In this document: one piece after another, positions 25,163 to 37,266 of the stretch
Numbering within the stretch: the first letter of the stretch is position 1
Layout: each line of letters starts with the position of its first letter
Assembly (NCBI RefSeq): GCF_900167065.1
Contig: NZ_FUYA01000011.1
Location: 1 to 64,000 of the forward strand
Direction of reading: 5' to 3'
Source of the DNA: Desulfobaculum bizertense DSM 18034
GTDB taxonomy: Bacteria > Desulfobacterota > Desulfovibrionia > Desulfovibrionales > Desulfovibrionaceae
Length of the DNA: 64,000 bases
Position numbers and translations under genes: made by a program
Notes under the pieces: model-generated
What the model was told of the DNA's origin: nothing
What the model saw: only the letters and a program-made list of their open reading frames with translations
Database searches by the model: none

Positions 25163-26707
25163 TTACTTCTCCTCGAGCAGAACCTCACCCGTCATTTCAG
25201 CGGGAGGCGTCACACCCCAAAGGCCAAGAATCGTGGGGGCAATGTCCCCCAGCTTTCCGGACTTCAAAGCGTAGCGAGATTCTTCATTTTCAATAAGATA
25301 GAGCGGGACAGGATTCATACTGTGTGCAGTATGCGGTCCACCGTCAGCATCGAGCATCTGCTCGGCATTTCCGTGGTCAGCAGTCAGCAACACACGCCCA
25401 CCTTTTTTGAGAACAGCGTCAATAATGCGCTGAGCGCAGGCATCAACGGCTTTTCCAGCCTGAACAACAGCAGGAATACTTCCGGTGTGCCCGACCATGT
25501 CAAAATTCGCAAGGTTGAGCACAGCAAAAGAATAAGAATTTTCTGACCACAGCTCTTCAAAAGCATCCGCAACGAGATACGCACTCATTTCGGGCTTCTG
25601 GTCGTACGTTGCAACTTCACGAGGAGACGGAATAAGCTTGCGGTCTTCGCCCTCGAAAGGCTCCTCGCGTCCGCCGTTGAAAAAGTACGTCACATGGGCA
25701 TACTTCTCAGTTTCGGCAATACGGAGCTGACGAACACCAAGCCCGGAAACAACTTCCCCCATCCCCATGTGAATATCTTCTGGCGGAAAAGCCGCAGGGA
25801 GCGGAAACGAAGACTCATATTCAGTCATCGTGGCAAAACCTGCGAGCGTAGGCCGAACAGCGCGGCTAAAGCCATCAAACGCGTCATCAAACAGCGTTCT
25901 GGAAATCTGGCGGGCACGGTCTGCGCGGAAATTGAAGAAAAAGAGACCGTCTCCATCTTCGATGCAAGCGACAGGGGAACCGTCTTTTTGAGTCAAAATG
26001 CGAGGCTTGATAAACTCGTCATACTCACCAGCGGCATAGGCTTTGGAAAACAGCTCAACGGGGTCAGTTTCACGCTGGCCCTTGCCTTCGGTCAGCCCTT
26101 CATAGGCAAGCTGAATACGTTCCCAGCGGCTGTCTCGGTCCATCGCATAATAGCGACCTGTCACACTCGCGACCTGTCCCCACCCAAGTTCCTGCATTTT
26201 TGCGACAAGGCGCTTCATAAACCCGATGCCCTTTTCTGGCCCGGTATCACGCCCATCAGCAAAGGCATGCACATACGCAGGAACACCGGCACGCTTTGCC
26301 GCTTCGAGCAAGGCATACAGGTGGTTCAGGTGGCTATGCACACCGCCATCAGAAAGAAGGCCCATCAAATGAAGCCGGGAACCCTTTTCCTTGAGCACCT
26401 GCAACAACTCTGCAAGCGCAGGACGAGAAGCAAAGGTTCCCTGTTCAATAGCCATGTCGATACGGGTCATATCCTGATACACAACCCGCCCAGCGCCAAG
26501 GTTCATGTGCCCAACCTCGGAGTTTCCCATAAAGCCCTCAGGCAGGCCAACAGCGCGGCCAGAACACTTGAGTGTTGTCGAGGGATAGCTTTTGCTAATT
26601 CGGTCAAGGTTTGGCGTATTGGACAAAATCACGCCATTGCCTTTTCCTTCTGGGGCAAGACCCCATCCGTCCAGAATGAGTAAAAGAGTCGGGGTAAGCT
26701 GAGACAT
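25163..26707 (-). CDS. gpmI: 2,3-bisphosphoglycerate-independent phosphoglycerate mutase
   Basis: A 514-residue Mn-dependent enzyme of glycolysis (3-phosphoglycerate to 2-phosphoglycerate). It shows LLILDGWG at the N terminus, the catalytic serine in GNSEVGHMNLGAG near residue 62, HSHLNHLYAL and the late metal site LTADHGNAEQM. Full length. AGGAGG lies close upstream of the start. Confidence 0.96.
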   Translation of the reverse strand: MSQLTPTLLLILDGWGLAPEGKGNGVILSNTPNLDRISKSYPSTTLKCSGRAVGLPEGFMGNSEVGHMNLGAGRVVYQDMTRIDMAIEQGTFASRPALAELLQVLKEKGSRLHLMGLLSDGGVHSHLNHLYALLEAAKRAGVPAYVHAFADGRDTGPEKGIGFMKRLVAKMQELGWGQVASVTGRYYAMDRDSRWERIQLAYEGLTEGKGQRETDPVELFSKAYAAGEYDEFIKPRILTQKDGSPVACIEDGDGLFFFNFRADRARQISRTLFDDAFDGFSRAVRPTLAGFATMTEYESSFPLPAAFPPEDIHMGMGEVVSGLGVRQLRIAETEKYAHVTYFFNGGREEPFEGEDRKLIPSPREVATYDQKPEMSAYLVADAFEELWSENSYSFAVLNLANFDMVGHTGSIPAVVQAGKAVDACAQRIIDAVLKKGGRVLLTADHGNAEQMLDADGGPHTAHSMNPVPLYLIENEESRYALKSGKLGDIAPTILGLWGVTPPAEMTGEVLLEEK

Positions 26708-26752
26708 GGAAACCTCCTCCTGATGGCAATAAAGACTCTGTGTACGAAAGAC

Positions 26753-27139
26753 CTAGTTGTCGCTTTCTGCGAAGTTCAGCTCAAGACGCTCAGCTTCTGC
26801 CCACAGGCCTTCGAGGTTATAAAAATCTCGAGAATCTTCCTGGAAAACGTGTACGAGGACATCGTTCAGATCGACAAGGATCCATGCGTTGCTCTTGTAT
26901 CCTTCCATTCCAAGATATTCCCATCCGGCCTCGCCGCTTTTGTCCAAAACGTAGTCGGCAAGGGCCTGACCGTGTTTCAGGCTACCAGCGGTGACGACAA
27001 CAACACCTTCGGTGATGCCACTCAGTCCAGCAACATCAAGAGCAAGGATATCCCGCCCTTTTTTCTCGTCCAGCCAAAGGGCGATCTGCTGCATTTTCTC
27101 ACTGACACTCAGGGTGGTGTTTTTCTCAGTATTGCTCAT
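26753..27139 (-). CDS. rsfS: Ribosomal silencing factor RsfS
   Basis: A 128-residue Iojap/RsfS-family protein that binds L14 and keeps 30S and 50S subunits apart in starved cells. It shows KKGRDILALDVAGLSGITE, VVVTAGSLKHGQALADYV, and WILVDLNDVLVHVFQEDSRDFYNLEGLW. ATG 27139 is chosen because it gives a normal N terminus and a purine-rich upstream stretch; the frame is open to 27187. It is followed by gpmI on the same strand. Confidence 0.93.
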   Translation of the reverse strand: MSNTEKNTTLSVSEKMQQIALWLDEKKGRDILALDVAGLSGITEGVVVVTAGSLKHGQALADYVLDKSGEAGWEYLGMEGYKSNAWILVDLNDVLVHVFQEDSRDFYNLEGLWAEAERLELNFAESDN

Positions 27140-27265
27140 TGCTCTGCAATAGCTCCTTTTTCTCGTGGGAGAACAAAACCGTCCCACTTCGATTTTCTTT
27201 CATCAAAATGTATCGCACACGTATTGCGAATTCACCACAGCAATACGCCATGCTCAAAAAATATG

Positions 27266-27288
27266 AAGGGGGAAAACTCCCCCTTTTT
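27266..27288. terminator. Terminator-like hairpin
   Basis: AAGGGGGA/TCCCCCTT with a short AAAC loop and T's on the plus strand. On the minus strand it lies between pgl and rsfS, with a weaker T-run a few bases later. Confidence 0.65.
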
Positions 27289-27332
27289 ATCAAAGCGGCT
27301 CATCACATAAAGCATTTCCCGCTGACCCGCAA

Positions 27333-28067
27333 TCACGAGACCGCGCACAAATGCCGCAACCAAAACATTTTTCCTGCGGGAAGAACCCGCGCCATCGGAT
27401 ATTTTTGGGCCGCGAGAGACCTGTTTGCCAAAATCTCATCCAAGAGCTGATTCTTCTCCTCTCCAGCAGCAAGCAAAAGGATATTATGCGCTGCATTTAT
27501 GACAGGGAGCGTCATCGTCACCCGAGGAACCGGGGGCACGCCCTGCTCTCCGGCATCCGCCACACACAAATCACGTTCTTCGAGCAAGCTTTCAGCATGT
27601 GGGAAAAGTGAAGCCGTGTGCCCATCAGGTCCCATTCCGAGCACGATGCAGTCAAAGGCAGGTTCTCCACGCTCATTCAAAAAGCCATGCGCCTTTGCCT
27701 GCGCCAACATGGTTTCAGCATACGCTGCGGCGGCGTCTTCTGGCCGTTCCAGCTCGCCAACAATGCGATGAATATTTTCTTCTGGTATTGCCACACGTGA
27801 AAGCAAAGAGTCATACGCCATTTTGTAATTGCTGTCGTTATGACTCGGGGACACCATGCGCTCATCCCCCCAAAAAACATGCGTTGCTTTCCATGGGAAA
27901 TCCGGACACTGTGATATCTTTCTGTATACTGGCGCTGGAGTTTTTCCTCCAGACAAAACAAGTGAAAAAGCTCCTTTTTCTTCCTGCGCCTGCTGAGCGA
28001 GGCTGCAAAGCGTTTCAACTGCAAAATTCTCAAACTGGTCCAGTGTGTCAAAACACAAATCTTCCAT
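27333..28067 (-). CDS. pgl: 6-phosphogluconolactonase
   Basis: A 244-residue enzyme that hydrolyses 6-phosphogluconolactone in the oxidative pentose phosphate route. It shows SLVLSGGKTPAPVYRKI near residue 35, THVFWGDERMV near 62 and LGMGPDGHTASLFP near 144. No zwf or gnd is nearby. The gene points away from the divergent ACT-domain gene. Confidence 0.93.
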   Translation of the reverse strand: MEDLCFDTLDQFENFAVETLCSLAQQAQEEKGAFSLVLSGGKTPAPVYRKISQCPDFPWKATHVFWGDERMVSPSHNDSNYKMAYDSLLSRVAIPEENIHRIVGELERPEDAAAAYAETMLAQAKAHGFLNERGEPAFDCIVLGMGPDGHTASLFPHAESLLEERDLCVADAGEQGVPPVPRVTMTLPVINAAHNILLLAAGEEKNQLLDEILANRSLAAQKYPMARVLPAGKMFWLRHLCAVS

Positions 28068-28240
28068 AATCGCTCCTCAGTTGAATTTTGCGGAGAGTCA
28101 CTCGACAGGATACCCTGTAAATGAGTTGAGGCCAATGGGTGGCAGCTCTTGCCAAGCGCTCCCTTCCTCACGTACAAAGAGAACACGTCGTAAGGGAATG
28201 GATTTAAACCATAACGTCGAAACAGGGGAGACAGCACCCA

Positions 28241-28672
28241 ATGAAAGCTGAACAGATTTCCATTTTTCTCGAAAACAGAGCTGGTCGACTCGCAGAACTG
28301 ACGCGAGTCCTCAAAGAAAATGACATCAATATTCGCGCCATGTCACTTGCCGACACATCGGACTTTGGCATCCTGCGCATTATTGTGAACGACTTTGAAA
28401 CAGCCCGCAACATCCTCAAGGATAACGGCTTTACTGTCGGCCGCACCACGGTTGTCGCCGTTGAGGTCGACGATAATCCCGGCGGCCTGTACACCCTGCT
28501 GGACATGCTTTCAAACGCAGGTGTGAATGTGGAATACATGTACGCATTCATCCAGCAGAAGGGCAAAGAAGCCATTATGATCTTCCGCTTTGACCGCACC
28601 GATCTTGCTATCGAAACGCTGGCCAAAAACGGAATCCGCATCATCCCCGGCGAAGAGCTGTACCAGATGTAG
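28241..28672 (+). CDS. Tandem ACT-domain protein
   Basis: A 143-residue protein with two ACT domains (about 1-68 and 72-138): EQISIFLENRAGRLAELTRVLKEN in the first, and VEVDDNPGGLYTLLDML in the second. It probably binds an amino acid as a stand-alone sensor. I recall such proteins next to phenylacetate-CoA ligase genes in related bacteria; that partner is absent here. GGGGAG lies upstream of the start. Confidence 0.88.
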   Translation: MKAEQISIFLENRAGRLAELTRVLKENDINIRAMSLADTSDFGILRIIVNDFETARNILKDNGFTVGRTTVVAVEVDDNPGGLYTLLDMLSNAGVNVEYMYAFIQQKGKEAIMIFRFDRTDLAIETLAKNGIRIIPGEELYQM

Positions 28673-28692
28673 CTCTCCTGCCCGCCAAAAAC

Positions 28693-28723
28693 AAAGCCCC
28701 GACCGCTTGGCCGGGGCTTTTTC
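28693..28723. terminator. Two-way terminator after ACT gene
   Basis: AAAGCCCCG/CGGGGCTTT stem, nine-base loop, T-run on both sides. Separates the convergent ACT and MscS genes. Confidence 0.9.
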
Positions 28724-29613
28724 TATGCATTCTCAGGCTTCGCCTCATCCAAGGGCCTGCCCTCTTTTTCTCCCAGACTCAAACCATGCACATGCACATC
28801 CTGCTGCGGGAACGGGATAGAAATACCCGCATCATCCAGAGCATTTTTCAGCCCTTCCTTGAGGCGCCAGTGCGTTGCCCAGTAATCGGACGTGTTGACC
28901 CACGGACGTACAATCAAATTCACTGACGAATCCGCCAGCTCATGCACGGCAACATTGGGTGCAGGATCTTTCAAAACGGCATCATCAGCCTCCAGCACAG
29001 AAAGAAGGATCTCTTTCGTCTTAGAAAGATTCGCGTCATACGAAACACCCACAACCATATCAAGCCGACGGGTCGTATTGTGTGTGACGTTCACAATAAC
29101 GCTGTCCAAAAGCTTGCCATTAGGCACAAAAACCATCTTGTTGTCTGGCGTTGTCAAAATTGTCTGAAAAATGTTCAGTTTTTGAACAGTGCCAGAGGTC
29201 CCAGCGCCTTCAATGTAGTCGCCGACCTTGAAAGGATGAAACAAGACCAGCATAGCCCCGGCGGCAAAATTCGACAGAGAATTTTTGAGCGCAAGGCCGA
29301 CAGCCAAGCCAGCAGCACCCAAAATGGCGACGAGCGATGTGACATTAAGCCCCAGCTGCCCGAGCGCAGAAATGATAATTGCGGTAAGCAGGGCGTAATA
29401 GGTACAGCCCGCGAGAAAGTTGGCGAGCAGGCCATCGCTTCGGTGACGCATAACCATGTGCCGAACCATATTAGCCAGACGCTTGGCAACCCAGCGCCCA
29501 ACCAGGAAAAACACAAGTGCAACAGGAATTCGCAGGCTGTTCACAGAAACCCAGCCCATAATCGAAGCAACCCATTGTGATACATTAAGCTGACGTAAAA
29601 TCTCTTCCCACAT
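28723..29613 (-). CDS. Small-conductance mechanosensitive channel (MscS family)
   Basis: A 296-residue inner-membrane channel that opens under membrane tension. Three N-terminal membrane segments end in the pore helix with GAAGLAVGLALKNSLSNFAAG near residue 110, followed by the beta domain (GDYIEGAGTSGTVQKLNIF) and a cytosolic alpha-beta part. ATG 29613 has GAGG five bases before it. Length is as in the E. coli channel. Confidence 0.95.
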   Translation of the reverse strand: MWEEILRQLNVSQWVASIMGWVSVNSLRIPVALVFFLVGRWVAKRLANMVRHMVMRHRSDGLLANFLAGCTYYALLTAIIISALGQLGLNVTSLVAILGAAGLAVGLALKNSLSNFAAGAMLVLFHPFKVGDYIEGAGTSGTVQKLNIFQTILTTPDNKMVFVPNGKLLDSVIVNVTHNTTRRLDMVVGVSYDANLSKTKEILLSVLEADDAVLKDPAPNVAVHELADSSVNLIVRPWVNTSDYWATHWRLKEGLKNALDDAGISIPFPQQDVHVHGLSLGEKEGRPLDEAKPENA

Positions 29614-29733
29614 GTCGACCTCTCTGGGGGTTGAAAGAAACACTGTCCGTTGCAGTATACGCGAAAAGACCTTTCAGAACGATTCCTTTCTTGCGATTTC
29701 TCTGTTTCAAGACTCCTCTGTTCCTCTGCTTTT

Positions 29734-29742
29734 TGCTATACT
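29734..29742 (+). promoter_or_regulatory. Extended -10 promoter just before a start codon
   Basis: TGC followed by TATACT ends only six bases before the ATG at 29749. Transcription would begin at or near the start codon, so the message may be leaderless. No clear -35 box is seen, as is common with the extended -10 type. Confidence 0.5.
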
Positions 29743-29748
29743 TTCTGC

Positions 29749-30234
29749 ATGCTGTACACTCTAGAAAGATCACAAACCATTCATGCGACACCGCACGAGG
29801 CATGGGCCTTTTTTTCTAACCCATCGAACTTGTGTGACATCACGCCCGGCTGGCTCAGGTTCAACATGACCTGCCCCCTGCCCCAGCCCATGTACGCAGG
29901 ACAAATTCTTACATACGCCCTGCGCCCAATTCCCGGCTGGACCGTGGAGTGGGTCACAGAGATTACCCATGTCCGGGAACCACTTTACTTTGTTGATGAG
30001 CAGCGGGCAGGGCCGTATAGTCTCTGGCATCATGAGCACATATTCAAACCCATACCGCATGACGAAACACTCATGATAGATCGGGTGTCCTACCGGCTTC
30101 CCTTTGGTCCTTTAGGTCGCCTGGTCCATGCTGCACTCGTACGCCGCCGTCTCGACACCATCTTTGACTTTCGCCATCAGGCCATTGATGCCGCTTTCCC
30201 AGAAAAAAAGGGAGCGCCGGAGCACTCCCTCTAA
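29749..30234 (+). CDS. SRPBCC-family ligand-binding protein
   Basis: A 161-residue protein of the START/SRPBCC (polyketide cyclase-like) fold. It opens with LERSQTIHATPHEAWAFFSNPSNLCDITPGWLRF and has the usual HEHIFKP...LMIDRVSYRLPFG strand pair and a C-terminal FDFRHQAID helix. It resembles the YfiR/CDP-paratose-epimerase-linked group. No ribosome site precedes the ATG, but an extended -10 box does, so translation may be leaderless. The ligand is unknown. Confidence 0.82.
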   Translation: MLYTLERSQTIHATPHEAWAFFSNPSNLCDITPGWLRFNMTCPLPQPMYAGQILTYALRPIPGWTVEWVTEITHVREPLYFVDEQRAGPYSLWHHEHIFKPIPHDETLMIDRVSYRLPFGPLGRLVHAALVRRRLDTIFDFRHQAIDAAFPEKKGAPEHSL

Positions 30235-30255
30235 TTCACATATCTTGAGCCTCGC

Positions 30256-31038
30256 CTAAGCGAACACGTCGGCCATAGCGTAAAGCTTTCCGGGCTTCTG
30301 CCCTGCGAGCCACTTTGCAGCACGGATAGACCCCTGAGCAAAGGTGTCTCTGGAGTGTGCATGATGCGTCACTTCGATGCGTTCGCCGGGTCCCATGAAG
30401 TACACGGTATGCACGCCGACCACGTCGCCACCGCGAATAGTCTGCACACCAATTTCTTCTTTGGGACGCTCACCGATGATGCCCTCACGGGAGAAATTCC
30501 CTACTTCCTGAAGATCCCAGTCACGGGCTTCGGCAAGGCATTCAGCCAGCTTAAGCGCGGTGCCGCTCGGAGCGTCTTTCTTCTTGTTGTGGTGCAGCTC
30601 CACCATTTCCAAATCATAGTCAGGGCCAAGCTTTTTCACCAGCTCAGGCAGGACCTGCTGAAGGACGTTCACTCCAACACTCATGTTCGGCGCCCAAAAG
30701 GTCGGATTCTTCTCAGCAATGGACCGCAGCTCGTCCAGCTCCGCTGGGGTAAATCCCGTGGTGCCGATGACAATGGGATTTCCATGCTCTGCACACACAC
30801 GAGCGTTAGACAGGCTGGCCTGAACTGCCGTGAAGTCAATGACAACAGCACCGGGATGATTTTTCAGCACAGCGCCAAGTTCTTCGCCCACTTCGCAGCC
30901 GAGCAATTCAAGCCCTTCGCCACGGCCTGCACGCTCACAAACAGCAGCAAGTTCTGCGGCTTCGTCGTTTCTGATCAACTGTGCAATCGTTGCACCCATG
31001 CGTCCGTGTGCGCCCATAACAATAATCGGGGTACTCAT
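30256..31038 (-). CDS. dapB: 4-hydroxy-tetrahydrodipicolinate reductase
   Basis: A 260-residue enzyme of lysine and diaminopimelate synthesis. It shows the NAD(P)-binding GAHGRMGATIAQL near residue 8, the substrate and catalytic HHNKKKDAPSGTAL near 155, and FMGPGERIEVTHHAHSRDTFA near 212. ATG 31038 is preferred to 31050 because GGAGG lies seven bases upstream. Confidence 0.96.
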   Translation of the reverse strand: MSTPIIVMGAHGRMGATIAQLIRNDEAAELAAVCERAGRGEGLELLGCEVGEELGAVLKNHPGAVVIDFTAVQASLSNARVCAEHGNPIVIGTTGFTPAELDELRSIAEKNPTFWAPNMSVGVNVLQQVLPELVKKLGPDYDLEMVELHHNKKKDAPSGTALKLAECLAEARDWDLQEVGNFSREGIIGERPKEEIGVQTIRGGDVVGVHTVYFMGPGERIEVTHHAHSRDTFAQGSIRAAKWLAGQKPGKLYAMADVFA

Positions 31039-31075
31039 TCCTTCCTCCAAATGCTTTGTTGCGAATAAAAATTAT

Positions 31076-33268
<2,193 letters not shown>

Positions 33269-33441
33269 TTACTCTCCCCTGCTTTGGGACAGAGTTCAAT
33301 TCTCGGGGTTAGGTGTCTGGAATACTGTTCTGATGCCTGTCTATCAAGGAAAAAGCGAACGGTTCAGCCAGAAAGGAAAAGCGCCGCCCCGCACAATGGC
33401 GAAGAGACGCTTCCGCAAAAACGCAGTCTCTTTGCCCAAGG

Positions 33442-34524
33442 CTACATTCCCTGACGAAGCTCGGTCATGTTTTCCTTATCTCCAACCAGAATAAGCGTAT
33501 CTTCTGCGTGCAACACAGTTTCGGCAGAAGGGTTGAAGATCATCTGCCCATCTGCTTTTTTGATGGCAATGACAATAATATTATAGAGCTGGCGAAGCTG
33601 TGACTGAACAAGATTTTTCCCTACCAGTGCACAGTCTGGACGAATGAACAGCTCTTCCATGTTCAAATCCAGTTCTTCCTTGGACTGGGTCAACTCAAGA
33701 AAGTTGGTCACTGCGGGCCGCAGCACAGACTGCGCCATACGCACACCACCAAGGACATGTGGTAAAAGCACACGGTCTGCCCCTGCCCGCTCCAGCCGCG
33801 GGATATGTGACTCCCGGTCTGCCCGGGCGACGATATACAAATCCGGGTTCATCTGCCGGGCCATCAGCGCCACGTAAACATTAGACGCTTCCTGCGACAC
33901 AGCAGTAATAAGTGCTCGCGCCCGGTCTATGCCCGCCTTGATGAGGTTTTCGTCATTCGTCGCATCTCCGGCAATGAACAAAACCTCATCATCTTCCATA
34001 CTTGTCACAAGCTCAGGATCATTTTCAATCACGACAATGGGAATACCTTCCCGCAAAATTTCCTGTGCAGCAATGCCACCAATGCGCCCATACCCGCACA
34101 CGATAATATGATCCGAAAGCTTGTCTATTGTCTTTTGCACGCGATGCCTCCCCCACACAGCCTGAATCCGCCCTTCCACCAAAATCTGAGTGACCGAGCC
34201 AATAAGAAATGCAAAGTTACCAACGCCAAGAATAATGAGAATACTGGTCATGGCCATTCCACGGTCAGACAGGGGGTGAACCTCTTCAAACCCAACCGTA
34301 GAAAGCGCTATCAGCACCATGTAAAAGCTTTCGAGAAAGGACCAGCCTTCGATCTGCATGTACGCAACAACGCCACCAGCAAAGACCAGCACCAGCGAAA
34401 CAAGTCCCATTATTAGCGGGAACAGGCTTCCGTAGCGCCTGCGGAGCTGTGCCATACGCACCTGCCCGCAGACCTTGCCCCGAAGCCGCGTCCCATACGC
34501 CGTTTTCACTTTGCATATGCCCAT
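33442..34524 (-). CDS. K+ channel-like protein with RCK (TrkA-N) domains
   Basis: A 360-residue inner-membrane protein. It has two membrane helices (about 35-58 and 90-112) around a pore loop, then an RCK domain with CGYGRIGGIAAQEIL near residue 143 and a C-terminal TrkA-C part. The filter region reads STVGFEEVHPLS, whereas the canonical filter is TVGYGD, so the second glycine is replaced by Glu. Start 34524 is kept, although ATG 34455 (AGGTG upstream) would also fit. It begins three bases after the uvrB stop codon. Confidence 0.85.
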   Translation of the reverse strand: MGICKVKTAYGTRLRGKVCGQVRMAQLRRRYGSLFPLIMGLVSLVLVFAGGVVAYMQIEGWSFLESFYMVLIALSTVGFEEVHPLSDRGMAMTSILIILGVGNFAFLIGSVTQILVEGRIQAVWGRHRVQKTIDKLSDHIIVCGYGRIGGIAAQEILREGIPIVVIENDPELVTSMEDDEVLFIAGDATNDENLIKAGIDRARALITAVSQEASNVYVALMARQMNPDLYIVARADRESHIPRLERAGADRVLLPHVLGGVRMAQSVLRPAVTNFLELTQSKEELDLNMEELFIRPDCALVGKNLVQSQLRQLYNIIVIAIKKADGQMIFNPSAETVLHAEDTLILVGDKENMTELRQGM

Positions 34525-34527
34525 AGT

Positions 34528-36552
34528 TTACCCAAGCACCCGAAGCGCTTCCCGAAGCTGTGCAATACGATCCCGCAGCTCGGCAGCACGTTCAAATTCC
34601 AGTTCTTTGGCAGCGGCACGCATCTCGCGCTCCAGCAGTTTAATTTCTGCGGCCAAGGCCTTGGGGTCAGAGTCAATCTCCAGTGCATTCTGCGCGCTGG
34701 AACCGTCTTTGGATTCACTCTTAGTATACAGTGAATCCAGCGGATTATCCATTTTTTTGAAAATCGTCTTGGGAACGATGCCATGTTCAGTATTGAATTC
34801 CACCTGACGCTCACGGCGGCGGTCTGTCTCCTCAAGCGCAGCTTTCATGGACCGGGTCACGGTGTCCGCATAGATGATGACCTCGCCGTCTGCATTTCGC
34901 GCGGCACGGCCAAAAGTCTGGATAAGCGAACGCGTTGAACGCAGGAAGCCTTCCTTGTCGCCATCCAAAATTGCAACAAGCGAGACCTCTGGGAGGTCAA
35001 GGCCTTCTCGCAAAAGGTTAATGCCCACCAGCACATCAAATTCGCCACGGCGCAATGCCTGCAAAATTGCCACACGCTCAAGGGTATCAATGTCTGAATG
35101 CATGTAACGGGCTTTCACACCCATTGTTTGCAAGTACTCAGTCAGGTCCTCAGCCATGCGCTTGGTCAGGGTTGTAACCAGCACACGCTCACCCCGCTCT
35201 CGCCGGGTCCGGCACTCGGCCAGCAGGTCATCAACCTGCCCCTCGACAGGGCGCACATCAATCTGAGGATCAATGAGTCCCGTAGGACGAATAATCTGCT
35301 CCACAAGAATTCCCTGTGAACGCTCCATCTCCCACGGTCCGGGAGTTGCCGACACATACACAGCCTGCCGCTTGCGCTCCAAAAATTCTTCAAAATTCAG
35401 CGGGCGGTTATCCAAGGCAGATGGCAGACGGAACCCAAACTCCACGAGAGTCTTTTTTCGCGAACGGTCACCGTTATACATGCCACCAATCTGGGGCACG
35501 GTCACATGCGATTCATCCACAAAGAGCAAAAAATCATCAGGGAAATAATCCAGCAGAGTCGCTGGTGGCTCGTCTTTCTGACGCCCATCAAGATGCCGGG
35601 AATAGTTTTCAATGCCATTGCAGTAGCCCAGCTCTTCAATCATCTCCAAATCAAGCTGGGTACGCTGTTCAATGCGCTGACGCTCCAGATATTTCTTGTC
35701 CCGCTCATATTCCCGGAGCCGTTCGCCCAGCTCGTCGCGAATGTCATCCATAGCGCGCTGGAGGTTTGGACGGTCAGAGACATAATGACTCGCAGGAAAA
35801 ATGACGGTCTTGCGCACGTCCTGCAAAATTTTCCCTGTCACGGGGTCCGTTTCCTTGACCGAATCGACTTCATCACCAAAGAACTCCACGCGCAAAGCCT
35901 GCTGATTGGAGTACGCAGGCAAAATCTCGAGGACATCTCCACGAATGCGAAAGGTTCCACGATGGAAATCATAGTCATTGCGCTCGTAATGTACCTCAAC
36001 CAGCCGTTCAACAAGTTTGTCCCGGCTCAGCTGCAGCCCCACTTCCAACGGAATAACCATTCGCGAATAATACTCCGGAGAGCCAAGGCCATAGATGCAG
36101 CTCACTGAGGCCACGATAATGACATCGCGCCGCGTCAGGAGCGCGTGCGTCGCGGCATGGCGCAACTTGTCAATCTCGTCATTAATGGACGAGTCTTTCT
36201 CGATATAGGTGTCGGAGTGCGGCAGGTAGGCTTCCGGCTGATAATAGTCATAATAGCTCACAAAATATTCCACGGCATTATGTGGGAAAAGCTGCCGGAA
36301 TTCATTGTAGAGCTGTGCTGCCAGCGTTTTGTTGGGGGCGAGGATAAGCGCAGGGCGCTGGACCGCCTCAATCACCTTGGCCACGGTAAAGGTTTTGCCA
36401 GACCCTGTAACTCCAAGGAGCACCTGATCTTCCACACCCTGCTGGATGCTTTCGGCAAGCCCCTCAATAGCCTGTGGCTGATCGCCTGCAGGGTCAAAAG
36501 GGCTTTCGACCTGAAACGGAACGTCAAAAGAAATATTCTCTCGTGATGGCAT
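34528..36552 (-). CDS. uvrB: Excinuclease ABC subunit B
   Basis: A 674-residue nucleotide excision repair helicase. It has Walker [16 protein letters not shown] near residue 40, the beta-hairpin [15 protein letters not shown], a [13 protein letters not shown] motif and the C-terminal UVR motif [19 protein letters not shown] 36552 gives the family's N terminus; the long open frame to 36741 is not real coding. uvrA and uvrC are not in the window. Confidence 0.97.
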   Translation of the reverse strand: MPSRENISFDVPFQVESPFDPAGDQPQAIEGLAESIQQGVEDQVLLGVTGSGKTFTVAKVIEAVQRPALILAPNKTLAAQLYNEFRQLFPHNAVEYFVSYYDYYQPEAYLPHSDTYIEKDSSINDEIDKLRHAATHALLTRRDVIIVASVSCIYGLGSPEYYSRMVIPLEVGLQLSRDKLVERLVEVHYERNDYDFHRGTFRIRGDVLEILPAYSNQQALRVEFFGDEVDSVKETDPVTGKILQDVRKTVIFPASHYVSDRPNLQRAMDDIRDELGERLREYERDKKYLERQRIEQRTQLDLEMIEELGYCNGIENYSRHLDGRQKDEPPATLLDYFPDDFLLFVDESHVTVPQIGGMYNGDRSRKKTLVEFGFRLPSALDNRPLNFEEFLERKRQAVYVSATPGPWEMERSQGILVEQIIRPTGLIDPQIDVRPVEGQVDDLLAECRTRRERGERVLVTTLTKRMAEDLTEYLQTMGVKARYMHSDIDTLERVAILQALRRGEFDVLVGINLLREGLDLPEVSLVAILDGDKEGFLRSTRSLIQTFGRAARNADGEVIIYADTVTRSMKAALEETDRRRERQVEFNTEHGIVPKTIFKKMDNPLDSLYTKSESKDGSSAQNALEIDSDPKALAAEIKLLEREMRAAAKELEFERAAELRDRIAQLREALRVLG

Positions 36553-36729
36553 GGAAATGATATACCTGCTGTGCGCTAAGGGGTAAAGAACGGAAATTCT
36601 TTTACGATAAAGCGATTCGTTTGTGCAACGCTTCACAATCGCTGAATTTTGGCGTAAAACCGTCTTCTCGAAGGGACCACTATGCCAAATGGTCCGCACT
36701 AACAACCGCCGCCACAAAAGGAGCGAACC

Positions 36730-37212
36730 ATGGAAATACACAGCACTAGCTCATCGACCCCTCTTCCGACTGACCGTGTTTATGTCATGCGCACTGTCAT
36801 CAAATCCTTCAAAGGTCGGCGTGACGTCATGGTTCATCTCTTTCGGAGCAATGTTCCTGACGAAGAAATGAAAGAGTACCCCTGGATGCAGATTCTTGGC
36901 GAACCTCTGGACAACACCCATGTTGACCCGGTGGGAAGCCGCAAGGTGCTTCTGGAGGCATTTACAGCTGAAGAGCGCGATCAGATTATCGAATATCTGA
37001 AAACCCGCTACAAGGACCGACTCAAGAGTATTGAGTGCCACCCGATGGATTTCCCGATTCCCATTGGTCTCTCCCCGCTCTCCGGCTTCCCCGAAGGCCG
37101 AACCATCGGTTTTGTCCGCTTCGATCACGTGCCGAATTACAAACTCCCCTTTGCATTTGAAGGGCTGTACGATCTCTCTCAGCACGAGCCAATCGAAGAA
37201 GACGTCGAATAA
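36730..37212 (+). CDS. Conserved hypothetical protein, 160 residues
   Basis: A soluble protein without signal or membrane segment. It has a readable core ([24 protein letters not shown]) and a C-terminal part rich in Pro ([19 protein letters not shown]). I recognise no family. It is divergent from uvrB across a 177-base promoter region. The start has AAGGAG seven bases upstream. A two-way terminator follows. Confidence 0.6.
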   Translation: MEIHSTSSSTPLPTDRVYVMRTVIKSFKGRRDVMVHLFRSNVPDEEMKEYPWMQILGEPLDNTHVDPVGSRKVLLEAFTAEERDQIIEYLKTRYKDRLKSIECHPMDFPIPIGLSPLSGFPEGRTIGFVRFDHVPNYKLPFAFEGLYDLSQHEPIEEDVE

Positions 37213-37233
37213 TTTTTGTCCCACGCTTAAAGA

Positions 37234-37266
37234 AAAAAGCCGGTCCGCAATGCAGACCGGCTTTTT
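37234..37266. terminator. Two-way terminator
   Basis: AAAAGCCGGTC and its complement around a nine-base loop, A's before and T's after, between the 160-residue gene and the convergent aat. Confidence 0.9.

Noticed and set aside
36553-36741. N-terminal extension of uvrB
   Set aside because: UvrB proteins start near MPSRENISF; the extension has no conserved features and overlaps the promoter of the divergent gene.
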